Below are positions 1-5,709 of a DNA stretch of 6,936 nt, in pieces. The translations under genes were made by a program, and so were the position numbers. The stretch spans positions 1 to 6,936 of the forward strand of contig JAJXXG010000678.1 in NCBI GenBank assembly GCA_021781255.1, read 5' to 3'. The first letter of the stretch is position 1. The number at the start of each line of letters is the position of its first letter. The notes beneath the pieces were generated by a model. It did not search any database, had not been told where the DNA came from, and saw nothing but the letters and a program-made list of their open reading frames with translations. Origin of the DNA: Acidobacteriota bacterium. GTDB taxonomy: Bacteria; Acidobacteriota; Terriglobia; Terriglobales; Acidobacteriaceae.

Positions 1-889
1 GGCAGCCGAGGTGACGATTACCGCGGCGGAAAAGCTGGGCGTGGACGCAGCGATTATCTTTGCCGACTTGCTGCTGCCGCTGGAGCCGATGGGGCTGGAC
101 TTCGAGTTTCAGGCCGGCGAGGGGCCCATGGTGCACCATCCCGTGCGAAGCGCCGAGGATGTGCGCGCACTGCGCACTGACCGCGCCGACGACTTAGCGT
201 ATGTGGCGCAGGCGATTGAAAAAGTGGCAGAGCACTTTCGCGACCGGCTGGGGATTATCGGATTCTGCGGGGCGCCATACACGCTGGCGAGCTACATGAT
301 TGAGGGCGGCGGATCGCGAAATTACATCAACACCAAACAAATCATGTACCGCGATCCCATTGCGTGGAGCGGGCTTTTAGACAAGCTGGTTACGGTTCTG
401 ACGGAGTACTGCCGGCTGCAGGTGCAGGCGGGCGCCGACGTGATTCAGATTTTCGATAGCTGGGTAGGATCGCTGGGTTTGAGCGACTATTGCACTTACG
501 CATTTGAGGCGTCGAAGCGGCTGGTTCGCGCAGTGCAGGAGATGGGCGTGCCGGTAATTTACTTCGGCGTGGAGACCGCGGGGCTGCTGGGGAAGATGGC
601 AGAAACCGGAGCTGACGTGATCGGGTTGGACTGGCGGCAACCATTGGATGAGGGTTGGCGCGCAGTGGGCCACGGGCACGCGGTGCAGGGGAACCTTGAT
701 CCCATTACCCTGTTTGCGCCGGTGGAGGTGCTGGAAGGTCGCGTGAATGAGATTTTGCGCGCGGCGAACGGGCGGCCGGGACACATTTTCAATCTTGGCC
801 ACGGAATCGTGCCGGGGACGCCGGTGGAGAATGTGCAGGCCGTGGTGCGAATGGTGCGCGAGTTCCGGCTGGAGGGCGGGCTTGGCTAA
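1..889 (+). CDS. hemE: Uroporphyrinogen decarboxylase, 5'-truncated by window edge
   Basis: HemE decarboxylates the four acetate side chains of uroporphyrinogen III to give coproporphyrinogen III, in the cytosol, without a cofactor. The frame is open to the left edge, and the GTG at 11 reads as an internal valine (family pattern AxEVT), so the true start lies outside the window. Roughly 55-60 N-terminal residues are missing, including the conserved Arg-rich substrate-binding segment expected there. Visible family marks are IIFADLLLPLEPMG, holding the catalytic Asp at about residue 19 of the fragment, GFCGAPYTLASYMIEGGGS near residues 84-102, holding the active-site Tyr, and the C-terminal FNLGHGIVPGTP with the conserved His. 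The stop is TAA 887-889. It overlaps hemH by 8 bp in another frame, so the two are very probably one operon. Identification is firm. Confidence 0.96.
   Translation, partial: AAEVTITAAEKLGVDAAIIFADLLLPLEPMGLDFEFQAGEGPMVHHPVRSAEDVRALRTDRADDLAYVAQAIEKVAEHFRDRLGIIGFCGAPYTLASYMIEGGGSRNYINTKQIMYRDPIAWSGLLDKLVTVLTEYCRLQVQAGADVIQIFDSWVGSLGLSDYCTYAFEASKRLVRAVQEMGVPVIYFGVETAGLLGKMAETGADVIGLDWRQPLDEGWRAVGHGHAVQGNLDPITLFAPVEVLEGRVNEILRAANGRPGHIFNLGHGIVPGTPVENVQAVVRMVREFRLEGGLG
871..884 (+). promoter_or_regulatory. Ribosome binding site and TTG start of hemH inside the hemE end
   Basis: GGAGG at 871-875 sits 6 nt before a TTG at 882-884. This TTG opens the hemH frame directly before the conserved N-terminal strand AKQAVLLLAHGTPE. 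No ATG or GTG at a sensible family position precedes it; the ATG far upstream at 747 lies deep in hemE. The arrangement implies that ribosomes finishing hemE reinitiate on hemH. Confidence 0.75.
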
Positions 890-1850
890 ACAGGCGGTCT
901 TGCTGCTGGCGCACGGGACTCCGGAGACGGTGGAGCAGATTCCCGAGTATCTGCGCAACGTGGTGAGCGGGCGACCGCTGCCGCAGGCGGTGGTGGAGGA
1001 GATTCAACATCGGTATGCGCTGATCGGGCGGAGTCCGCTGACGGAGATCACCTTTGCGCAGGCACGGCTGGTAGAGGCGGAGCTCAAGGGAACGGGCGAT
1101 GCGGTTCCGGTGTATGTGGGGATGAGGAACTGGCGGCCGTACATCCCGGAGGTGGTGCGCCAGATGCACGCCGATGGGATCGATGAGGCTGCGGTAATCT
1201 GCATGGCGCCGCAGAACTCGCGTACGAGTGTGGGGCTTTATCGCCGCGCAGTGGAAGCAGAGGCGAGAGGTCTGCGGATCGATTTTACGGAGGGGTGGGC
1301 GTCGAATCCGCTGCTGGCGGATGCATTCGCAGAACGGTTGCGGCCGGCGCTGGCCAAGCTCAGTGCGGAGGTTGGAGAGGCTGTGCCGGTTGTGTTTACA
1401 GCGCACAGCGTTCCGACGAGAACGGTTGAGGCTCCGCCCGCTGATGGCGCGAGTGCCGGGCCGCGGCTATGGCCGGGGCAGGGCGTGGATCCCTATGCGG
1501 ATGAGGCGCGGCATACGGCGGAATTGGTGGCGGAGCGGGTACCGGAGATCTCCCGTTGGTGGTTCGCTTTCCAGAGCCAGGGCGCGAGCGGTGGGCCGTG
1601 GCTGGGGCCGAGCGTGGAGGAGACCCTGGAGAAGGTTGCAGGCGAAGGCGTGAAGGCGGTAATGCTGCAACCGATCGGGTTTCTCTGTGATCACGTGGAG
1701 ATTCTGTTCGACGTGGATCGGCTTTTTCGCGAATATGCAGGCAAACGCGGCGTGCGCCTGGAGCGGCCTGAGTCATTGAATGCCTCGGGGACGCTGGCGA
1801 GGGCGGTTGCAGATCTGGCCCACCAGGGGTTGATGCGGCTTAAAGGTTAA
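882..1850 (+). CDS. hemH: Ferrochelatase (protoporphyrin or coproporphyrin type)
   Basis: HemH inserts Fe2+ into a porphyrin at or near the last step of haem synthesis. With the TTG start the product has 322 residues, close to the single-domain bacterial family. Marks seen are AHGTPE (residues 10-15), RYALIGRSPLTEIT (44-57), YVGMRNWRPYIPE (78-90), the catalytic His in FTAHSVP (H175), WLGPSVEETLE (240-250) and the acidic metal-site segment DHVEILFDVD (270-279, with E273 as the second key residue). Two oddities emerge from a remembered alignment with the Bacillus subtilis enzyme. A His (H11) stands where that enzyme has Tyr13, and the usual double Gly before SPL is a single Gly. Whether the substrate is coproporphyrin III or protoporphyrin IX cannot be settled here, because no oxidase gene (hemY, hemG or cgoX) or hemQ follows. 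The gene is coupled to hemE by the overlap. Confidence 0.93.
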   Translation: MAKQAVLLLAHGTPETVEQIPEYLRNVVSGRPLPQAVVEEIQHRYALIGRSPLTEITFAQARLVEAELKGTGDAVPVYVGMRNWRPYIPEVVRQMHADGIDEAAVICMAPQNSRTSVGLYRRAVEAEARGLRIDFTEGWASNPLLADAFAERLRPALAKLSAEVGEAVPVVFTAHSVPTRTVEAPPADGASAGPRLWPGQGVDPYADEARHTAELVAERVPEISRWWFAFQSQGASGGPWLGPSVEETLEKVAGEGVKAVMLQPIGFLCDHVEILFDVDRLFREYAGKRGVRLERPESLNASGTLARAVADLAHQGLMRLKG

Positions 1851-1932
1851 TCCGAGGATGCGGGGGACGCTGTGGGCCTAATCCGAGTCTGAGCCAGGAA
1901 ATTACCTGTGTTATCTACTCAAGAGTTACCAC

Positions 1933-1958
1933 GGTGCCACACTGCGGCATCTTTTTTT
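1933..1958 (+). terminator. Probable intrinsic terminator of hemEH
   Basis: A six-pair stem, GGTGCC (1933-1938) with GGCATC (1946-1951, one G-U pair), closes a 7-nt loop and is followed at once by seven T residues (1952-1958). It lies 82 nt after the hemH stop on the same strand. The stem is short, so efficiency is uncertain, but stem plus T-run is the classic arrangement, and this is the only T-run of that length in the gap. Confidence 0.5.
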
Positions 1959-2081
1959 GCAAATCCGTTTCAGGAGCACTATGGTGTGAGTCAGTCAGTA
2001 ACTCAGGTTCCAGACATTGATTGCAGCGGCAAGAACGAATCTCTTGCGCCGGTCTGAAATCGAGAGACAAGGATTGCCGTT

Positions 2082-2241
2082 TTAGAGCGGAACCAGAATA
2101 AACGTGTCCTTGCGTTAGTCCGTGAAGGGTGGCTTTTACTTCCACCCCTGCGATGAAGATCTGTCGCAGGGGACCCCGGGCGAGGAAAAAGCCACTTGGC
2201 TGACGTGCTTCCGGGATACATCTACTCTGGTTCCGCTATAA
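2082..2241. repeat. Long imperfect inverted repeat folding into a rod (mobile repeat or structured RNA)
   Basis: The two halves pair in five nested stems. The outermost is a perfect 12-bp repeat, AGCGGAACCAGA (2086-2097) with TCTGGTTCCGCT (2226-2237). Inside it are 2104-2109 with 2214-2219 (one G-U), 2111-2120 with 2198-2207 (several G-U), 2127-2137 with 2187-2197 (GTGGCTTTT pairing with AAAAGCCAC at its core), and a perfect 9-bp apical stem, CCCCTGCGA (2145-2153) with TCGCAGGGG (2164-2172), around a 10-nt loop. After one mismatch outside the 12-bp arms, three more pairs (2082-2084 with 2239-2241) extend it. The hexamer ATTGCC occurs at 2073-2078 and 2241-2246, just at the two borders, as a target-site duplication would. 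It may be a MITE- or REP-like element, or the gene of a rod-shaped RNA. I cannot tell which strand, if either, is transcribed. Confidence 0.6.
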
Positions 2242-2242
2242 T
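2237..2242 (+). promoter_or_regulatory. Candidate -10 box (TATAAT) for the small zinc-ribbon gene
   Basis: A perfect TATAAT lies 85 nt before the ATG of the downstream gene, giving a leader of about 80 nt. No good -35 match stands 16-18 nt upstream (the bases there read roughly GGATAC), so sigma-70 recognition is uncertain. The box overlaps the right arm of the long inverted repeat, so transcription starting here would exclude that element from the mRNA. Confidence 0.4.
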
Positions 2243-2327
2243 TGCCCAGGAATTGAGGGGTGTTTGGGGGGAGACTCAAGTGCACGGAGCGGGTACGCGG
2301 GGCGTCCAGACGGAGGAGCTCGTTGAA

Positions 2328-2513
2328 ATGTCCGCCGTCAAGGACCTGGTTTTCTGCAAGAAGTGCGGCAGCGGCCGAGTTTACCGGGTCTACCGGGAGG
2401 GGTTCATGCAGGAAAGAATCTATCCACACTTCGGGTACTATCCTTGGCTCTGCAGGGATTGCGGGGATCACGCGATGCTCCGCAAGCGCAAGCGGGCGCG
2501 GACGAAAGATTAG
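2328..2513 (+). CDS. Small zinc-ribbon-like protein, 61 aa, function unknown
   Basis: The ATG at 2328 is chosen because GGAGGAG (2312-2318) precedes it by 9 nt. The open frame runs further up to 2196, but that part has no motif and crosses the inverted repeat and the TATAAT box. The product has CxxC pairs at C10/C13 and C42/C45, spaced as a zinc ribbon or zinc knuckle. Between them lies a linker rich in aromatic and Arg residues (RVYRVYREGFMQERIYPHFG, residues 17-36). The C-terminus is strongly basic (RKRKRARTK). No signal peptide or membrane segment is seen. It resembles small CxxC...CxxC proteins of the type annotated as hypothetical in many soil bacteria; I recognise no named family. Nucleic-acid binding is a guess from the basic tail. 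It converges on the proline dehydrogenase gene with 28 nt between stops. Confidence 0.72.
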   Translation: MSAVKDLVFCKKCGSGRVYRVYREGFMQERIYPHFGYYPWLCRDCGDHAMLRKRKRARTKD

Positions 2514-2541
2514 GAATACGGCGAATAAGCGCGGTTTTTCC

Positions 2542-3483
2542 CTACGAACGGAAGAAGTTTTTGGCCAGAAAGAGGATATTGGCCGGCCGTTCAGCCAGGC
2601 GGCGCATAAAGTACGGGTACCAGTCCGTGCCAAAGGGAACGTAGACGCGCACTTTATAACCCTGTTGCACCAGTTTGCGCTGCAGATCGCGGCGCACTCC
2701 ATATAACATTTGAAACTCGAAATGGCCGGGGTCGATTGCGCGCGTGGCGGCGTACTTTTTGATCGCGGCGATAAGCGACTCGTCGTGTGTGGCCAGCGCG
2801 TGATAAATGGGACTGGCGAGAAGTGTCTTAGCGAGCGTGAAGTAGCTGGCGTCGACTTCGGCCTTGCGCGGAAAGGCTACTGCGTGCGGTTCGTCGTAGG
2901 CGCCCTTGCAAAGCCGGATGCGGATGCCGTCGCCAAGCAACTGCTCGACGTCGGCCTGGGAGCGATAGAGGTAGGCCTGGATGACGACCCCGACTGCGCC
3001 GTTCAAGCCGGCGCGCGCATGGATGCGTCGCACGATGTCGAGCGTGACCTGCGTCAGACTCGAGTCCTCCATATCGACGCGGATGAAACTGCCTGTGGAG
3101 CTGGCATGCTGGACGAGGTTGGTGACGATGGACTCGGCCAGCTCGCGCGATTGATCGAGATCTGTTTGCGTGAGACCCAAATGCGTGAGTTTGAGGCTGA
3201 CATTGGCGTCGAGATGGCGTTCGGCAATAGCGTCGAGTAACTTGTGGTAGACGCCGGCGGCGCGGTGCGCCTCGGCCTCAGAAGTAACGCTTTCGCCCAG
3301 CGAATCGAGGGTGACGGCGATTCCCTGGCGGTTGACTGCCTCTGCCACGCGCAAGGCGTCATCGAGCGCCATTCCGGCGATGAAGCGCGCGCTGAGCCGG
3401 TTTCCCAGCGTGGAATGCTCGCAGAAGCGGCGCAATGAACGATTGTGGGAGAGTGCGATGAAGGCGGAACGAAGAACTGGCAT
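2542..3483 (-). CDS. Proline dehydrogenase (monofunctional, FAD-dependent)
   Basis: This enzyme oxidises L-proline to 1-pyrroline-5-carboxylate with FAD and passes electrons to the respiratory chain, usually at the membrane surface. The 313-residue product matches the monofunctional bacterial size rather than the long PutA fusion. Family marks in order are TLDSLGE (58-64), NVSLKLTHLG (94-103), FIRVDMEDS (133-141), VIQAYLYRS (167-175), IRLCKGAYDEP (189-199), the ATHD segment (231-234), FEFQMLYGVR (255-264) and the substrate-binding YVPFGTDWYPYFMRRLAERP (281-300) with the paired Arg294-Arg295. The ATG at 3483 is chosen because the protein begins there as the family does and AGGGA (3490-3494, minus strand) lies 6 nt upstream; the frame is open further upstream, but that part is not protein-like. 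No pyrroline-5-carboxylate dehydrogenase is adjacent in the window. Stop is TAG. Confidence 0.95.
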   Translation of the reverse strand: MPVLRSAFIALSHNRSLRRFCEHSTLGNRLSARFIAGMALDDALRVAEAVNRQGIAVTLDSLGESVTSEAEAHRAAGVYHKLLDAIAERHLDANVSLKLTHLGLTQTDLDQSRELAESIVTNLVQHASSTGSFIRVDMEDSSLTQVTLDIVRRIHARAGLNGAVGVVIQAYLYRSQADVEQLLGDGIRIRLCKGAYDEPHAVAFPRKAEVDASYFTLAKTLLASPIYHALATHDESLIAAIKKYAATRAIDPGHFEFQMLYGVRRDLQRKLVQQGYKVRVYVPFGTDWYPYFMRRLAERPANILFLAKNFFRS

Positions 3484-3580
3484 TACGTGTCCCTGATGAT
3501 GAGCGCGATCATTCAAACACAGTCGTATGAACAGACCCCAGTTTCGCACACCGGGGCGGGGAGGCGGTTGGGGCAAGCGG

Positions 3581-3618
3581 GTCAGCAGGTCAGCGAGCCG
3601 GCAAGTCAGCGTGTCAGC
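3581..3618. repeat. Short tandem array with an 8-nt period (GTCAGCnn)
   Basis: GTCAGC occurs at 3581-3586, 3589-3594, 3605-3610 and 3613-3618, all in one 8-nt register. The missing unit at 3597 is a degenerate GCCGGC. It lies about 100 nt upstream of the proline dehydrogenase start, between that gene and the next minus-strand gene. It could be a simple tandem repeat or a cluster of binding sites; nothing here decides. Confidence 0.55.
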
Positions 3619-3652
3619 TTGCGACCGAAAGCGGGTGAGTTGAGGTTCGTGG

Positions 3653-3700
3653 TTTCCCACGCTTTCCGCATGCGCTGTGGCGGGCGGAAAGCGTGGGGGA
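3653..3700. repeat. Strong palindrome, 14-bp perfect arms
   Basis: CCCACGCTTTCCGC (3656-3669) pairs perfectly with GCGGAAAGCGTGGG (3684-3697) around a 14-nt loop. Two G-U pairs and one A-T pair extend the stem to 3653 and 3700. There is no T-run on either side, so it is not a classic intrinsic terminator. It could be a REP-like intergenic palindrome, or a transcript-end stabiliser for the minus-strand genes ending at 3719. Confidence 0.65.
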
Positions 3701-3701
3701 G

Positions 3702-3718
3702 CCTGGCGGTCCGCCAGG
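3702..3718 (-). terminator. Hairpin directly after the stop of the minus-strand gene
   Basis: CCTGGCGG (3702-3709) and CCGCCAGG (3711-3718) are perfectly complementary with a single base between them, so the real loop opens by one or two pairs. It begins right after the TAA of the carboxymuconolactone decarboxylase-like gene and is followed, on the minus strand, by the larger palindrome. The position suggests transcript end formation or protection; the lack of a U-run lowers confidence in intrinsic termination. Confidence 0.4.
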
Positions 3719-4048
3719 TTATTTCGATGATTTGGCCCTGGAGCGGCCGTGGTCGTTCAGCCACGTCAAGGCACGCATGGCTGAAGGGAAGCCGAGCGTC
3801 GTAATCGCCAAAATGGCAACCTGGTCAAGCTCAGGCTGAGAGGCGCCGCTTTCCTTCGCTTGCCGCACGGCAGAGTGCGTGGCACCCTCCAATCCTGCCC
3901 CAATGGCGAGAGCGATTTTCACGAGCCGGCGTGTTTTTTCGTCCAAGGGACCGCTTTCATGACACGCCTCTGCGAGCTGCTCGAACGCGGTCCAGACGCG
4001 CTCGTGACGGCTCTTCAAGCCAACATAGTTCTTTGGCAGCTTTGGCAT
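3719..4048 (-). CDS. Carboxymuconolactone decarboxylase-like (AhpD-fold) protein lacking the CxxC motif
   Basis: The 109-residue product is one all-helical CMD domain: KTRRLVKIALAIGAGLEGA (residues 38-56), then THSAVRQAKESGASQPELD (57-75) and the hydrophobic AILAITTLGFPSAMRALTW (78-96). The ATG at 4048 is preceded, 7 nt away, by GGAGG (4056-4060 on the minus strand). AhpD-type members carry a redox CxxC followed by His. Here the matching stretch is GLEGATHS, with no cysteine, and the only Cys is C29, so a peroxidase or disulfide role is unlikely. It belongs to the cysteine-free branch often annotated simply as carboxymuconolactone decarboxylase family; its substrate is unknown. It follows gltD on the same strand after 185 nt, which could mean either a loose operon or a separate unit. 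Confidence 0.85.
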   Translation of the reverse strand: MPKLPKNYVGLKSRHERVWTAFEQLAEACHESGPLDEKTRRLVKIALAIGAGLEGATHSAVRQAKESGASQPELDQVAILAITTLGFPSAMRALTWLNDHGRSRAKSSK

Positions 4049-4132
4049 TTCAGGACCTCCAGATTCAACGCTGAAGATGATGGTACCACCGCACAGGGCG
4101 GCGCAGGGATGCGACGGGTGAAGGCAAGTAAG

Positions 4133-4177
4133 GGCGCAGGAGGGTTGGGAAATGGCAGACACCCTGCGCCAGGCGCA
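4133..4177 (-). other. Competing small hairpins between gltD and the CMD-like gene
   Basis: GGCGCAGG (4133-4140) can pair with CCTGCGCC (4163-4170), and TGCGCC (4165-4170) can instead pair with GGCGCA (4172-4177). Neither is followed by a T-run in either direction. They may weaken readthrough from gltBD, but in GC-rich sequence such pairings also arise by chance. Confidence 0.25.
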
Positions 4178-4233
4178 CGATGGCGAGGTGGCAAGGCCGT
4201 GCGCAGGCCGGCAGGTAACCCCGAATTTGCGTG

Positions 4234-5709
4234 TTAGCGGCTGCTGACGGCGGCGGAGTGGCGGGCGCGGGGCAACGGCTCCTGTTTTGCGGACAGGTAT
4301 TCGCTGACGACGGCGGCGGCTTTGCGGCCTTCGGCAATGGCCCAGACGACGAGGGATTGGCCGCGGCGCATGTCGCCGGCGGCGAAGACGCCTGGGCGCG
4401 AAGACATGAAGTTGGTGGTGGCGATGTTGCCGCGAGGGTCGAGCGCGAGGCCGAGCTGGTCAATCATCCCGTTCTTGACGGGACCGAGGAAGCCCATGGC
4501 GAGCAGGACGAGATCGACATCGAGGGTGAACTCGGTTCCGGAGATTGGCAAGAACTTTGGCGGCGGGCCGACGCGGACAGCGTGAACCTGCTTGACCTGT
4601 CCGTCGGCGTCACCGGTGAATTTGACGCTGTTGATGGCCCAATCGCGAATGCCGCCCTCTTCGTGAGAGCTTTCAGTGCGGAGTTGCAGGGGCCAGAGCG
4701 GCCAGGGCGTGGAATCGGCGCGCTCCTCGGGCGGTTTGGGCATAATTTCGATCTGGTGGACGCTTTTAGCGCCCTGGCGAAGGCTGGTGCCGAGGCAGTC
4801 TGCGCCGGTGTCGCCGCCGCCGATGATGAGAACTCGCTTGCCGGTGGCGAGAATGGAGCCGGGGGCCTGCATCGATTTAAGAATTGCTTTCTCGGTTTCT
4901 CCTTCGTTGCGGCGATTCTGCTGGGGCAGGAACTCCATGGCGAAGTGGATACCTTTCAGCTCGCGGCCGGGAATGGCGAGGTCGCGGGGCTGCTCCGCGC
5001 CGCCGCAGAGGATAACGGCGTCGAAGCCTTCGGTGAGCGACTCGACGGAGACGTTGACGCCGACGTGCGCGTTGGTCTGGAAGACGACGCCTTCGGCCTT
5101 CATTTGCTCGATGCGGCGATCGACGATGTGCTTTTCGAGCTTAAAGTTTGGAATGCCGTAGCGGAGAAGGCCGCCGATACGGTCGGCTTTTTCGAAGACG
5201 GTGACGGAGTGGCCGGCGCGGCGGAGCTGCTGCGCGGCGGCAAGGCCGGCGGGTCCGCTGCCCACGACAGCGACGCGCTTGCCTGTGGCCTGCTCGGGCG
5301 GCTCGGGATGAATCCAGCCTTCGTCCCAGGCTCTTTCAACAACCGACCGCTCGATGAGCTTGATGGAGACGGGCGGCTGATTGATGCCGAGCACGCAGGC
5401 AGCTTCGCAAGGAGCCGGACAGATGCGGCCGGTGAACTCAGGGAAGTTGTTGGTTGAGTGCAGGCGGCGAATGGCCGCTTCCCAACGGTTGTTATAGACG
5501 AGATCGTTCCAGTCGGGGATGAGATTGTTGACCGGGCAGCCGGTGTGGCAAAAGGGAACGCCGCAGTCCATGCAGCGAGCGCCCTGCTCGCGCTGTTTTT
5601 CTTCAGGGAACGGCTCGTAGATTTCGAACCAGTCGCGAATGCGCTCGTCGGCCTTGCGGCGCGTGGGTTGTTCCCGTTGAAGCTCAAGAAATCCTGTGAC
5701 CTTACCCAT
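4234..5709 (-). CDS. gltD: Glutamate synthase (NADPH) small subunit
   Basis: GltD takes electrons from NADPH through FAD and Fe-S clusters and hands them to GltB for glutamate synthesis. The 491-residue product has the usual length and order. The N-terminal cluster region holds C46, C49, C54 and C58 ([19 protein letters not shown]) and C97, C101 and C105 ([12 protein letters not shown]). The FAD-binding [13 protein letters not shown] is at 148-160, the second dinucleotide (NADPH) fold [12 protein letters not shown] at 294-305, the conserved PWPLWP at 335-340, and the C-terminal FAD contact [19 protein letters not shown] at 440-458. The ATG at 5709 follows AGAGGT (5715-5720, minus strand) by 5 nt and lies inside the end of gltB, overlapping it by 8 bp. 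The last 20 or so residues (from about 472) are a polar tail without family motifs. It is certainly in one operon with gltB. Confidence 0.97.
   Translation of the reverse strand: MGKVTGFLELQREQPTRRKADERIRDWFEIYEPFPEEKQREQGARCMDCGVPFCHTGCPVNNLIPDWNDLVYNNRWEAAIRRLHSTNNFPEFTGRICPAPCEAACVLGINQPPVSIKLIERSVVERAWDEGWIHPEPPEQATGKRVAVVGSGPAGLAAAQQLRRAGHSVTVFEKADRIGGLLRYGIPNFKLEKHIVDRRIEQMKAEGVVFQTNAHVGVNVSVESLTEGFDAVILCGGAEQPRDLAIPGRELKGIHFAMEFLPQQNRRNEGETEKAILKSMQAPGSILATGKRVLIIGGGDTGADCLGTSLRQGAKSVHQIEIMPKPPEERADSTPWPLWPLQLRTESSHEEGGIRDWAINSVKFTGDADGQVKQVHAVRVGPPPKFLPISGTEFTLDVDLVLLAMGFLGPVKNGMIDQLGLALDPRGNIATTNFMSSRPGVFAAGDMRRGQSLVVWAIAEGRKAAAVVSEYLSAKQEPLPRARHSAAVSSR

Larger units (their letters stand above)
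1851..2327. other. 477-nt non-coding gap rich in secondary structure
   Basis: No convincing protein is encoded here; short open frames on either strand lack family motifs and good ribosome binding sites. From left to right I see a probable terminator (1933-1958), a hairpin region (GCAAGA 2029-2034 with TCTTGC 2042-2047, inside CAGAC 2011-2015 with GTCTG 2052-2056), the long self-complementary element (about 2082-2241), a TATAAT box (2237-2242) and the leader of the small zinc-ribbon gene. Roughly 1900-2240 is visibly less GC-rich than the flanking genes. Confidence 0.7.

Noticed and set aside
1915..2221. Short minus-strand frames across the hemH downstream gap
   Set aside because: They run through the inverted repeat, lack ribosome binding sites and domain features, and are better explained as chance frames over a repeat.
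2196..2327. N-terminal extension of the small zinc-ribbon gene from the TTG at 2196
   Set aside because: It would translate through the repeat and the TATAAT box and adds no recognisable protein; the ATG at 2328 has a proper GGAGGAG.
2514..2541. Possible terminator between the convergent zinc-ribbon and proline dehydrogenase genes
   Set aside because: There is a TTTTT at 2535-2539, but the upstream stem is only three or four pairs, too weak to call.
2710..3240. 176-codon plus-strand frame inside the proline dehydrogenase region
   Set aside because: It is antisense to a gene with unmistakable proline dehydrogenase motifs.
3484..3560. Sigma-70 promoter for proline dehydrogenase
   Set aside because: I found no pair of -35 and -10 boxes with proper spacing that I would defend.
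3484..3660. Upstream extension of proline dehydrogenase to the ATG at 3660
   Set aside because: The added 59 residues are Pro/Arg-rich, cover the GTCAGC repeat and have no family match; the start at 3483 has a good ribosome binding site.
4231..5457. Long open frame (408 codons) on the plus strand opposite gltD
   Set aside because: It lies wholly antisense to a certain gltD, has Gly/Ala/Asp-rich low-information composition and no motif. High GC content keeps the antisense frame open.
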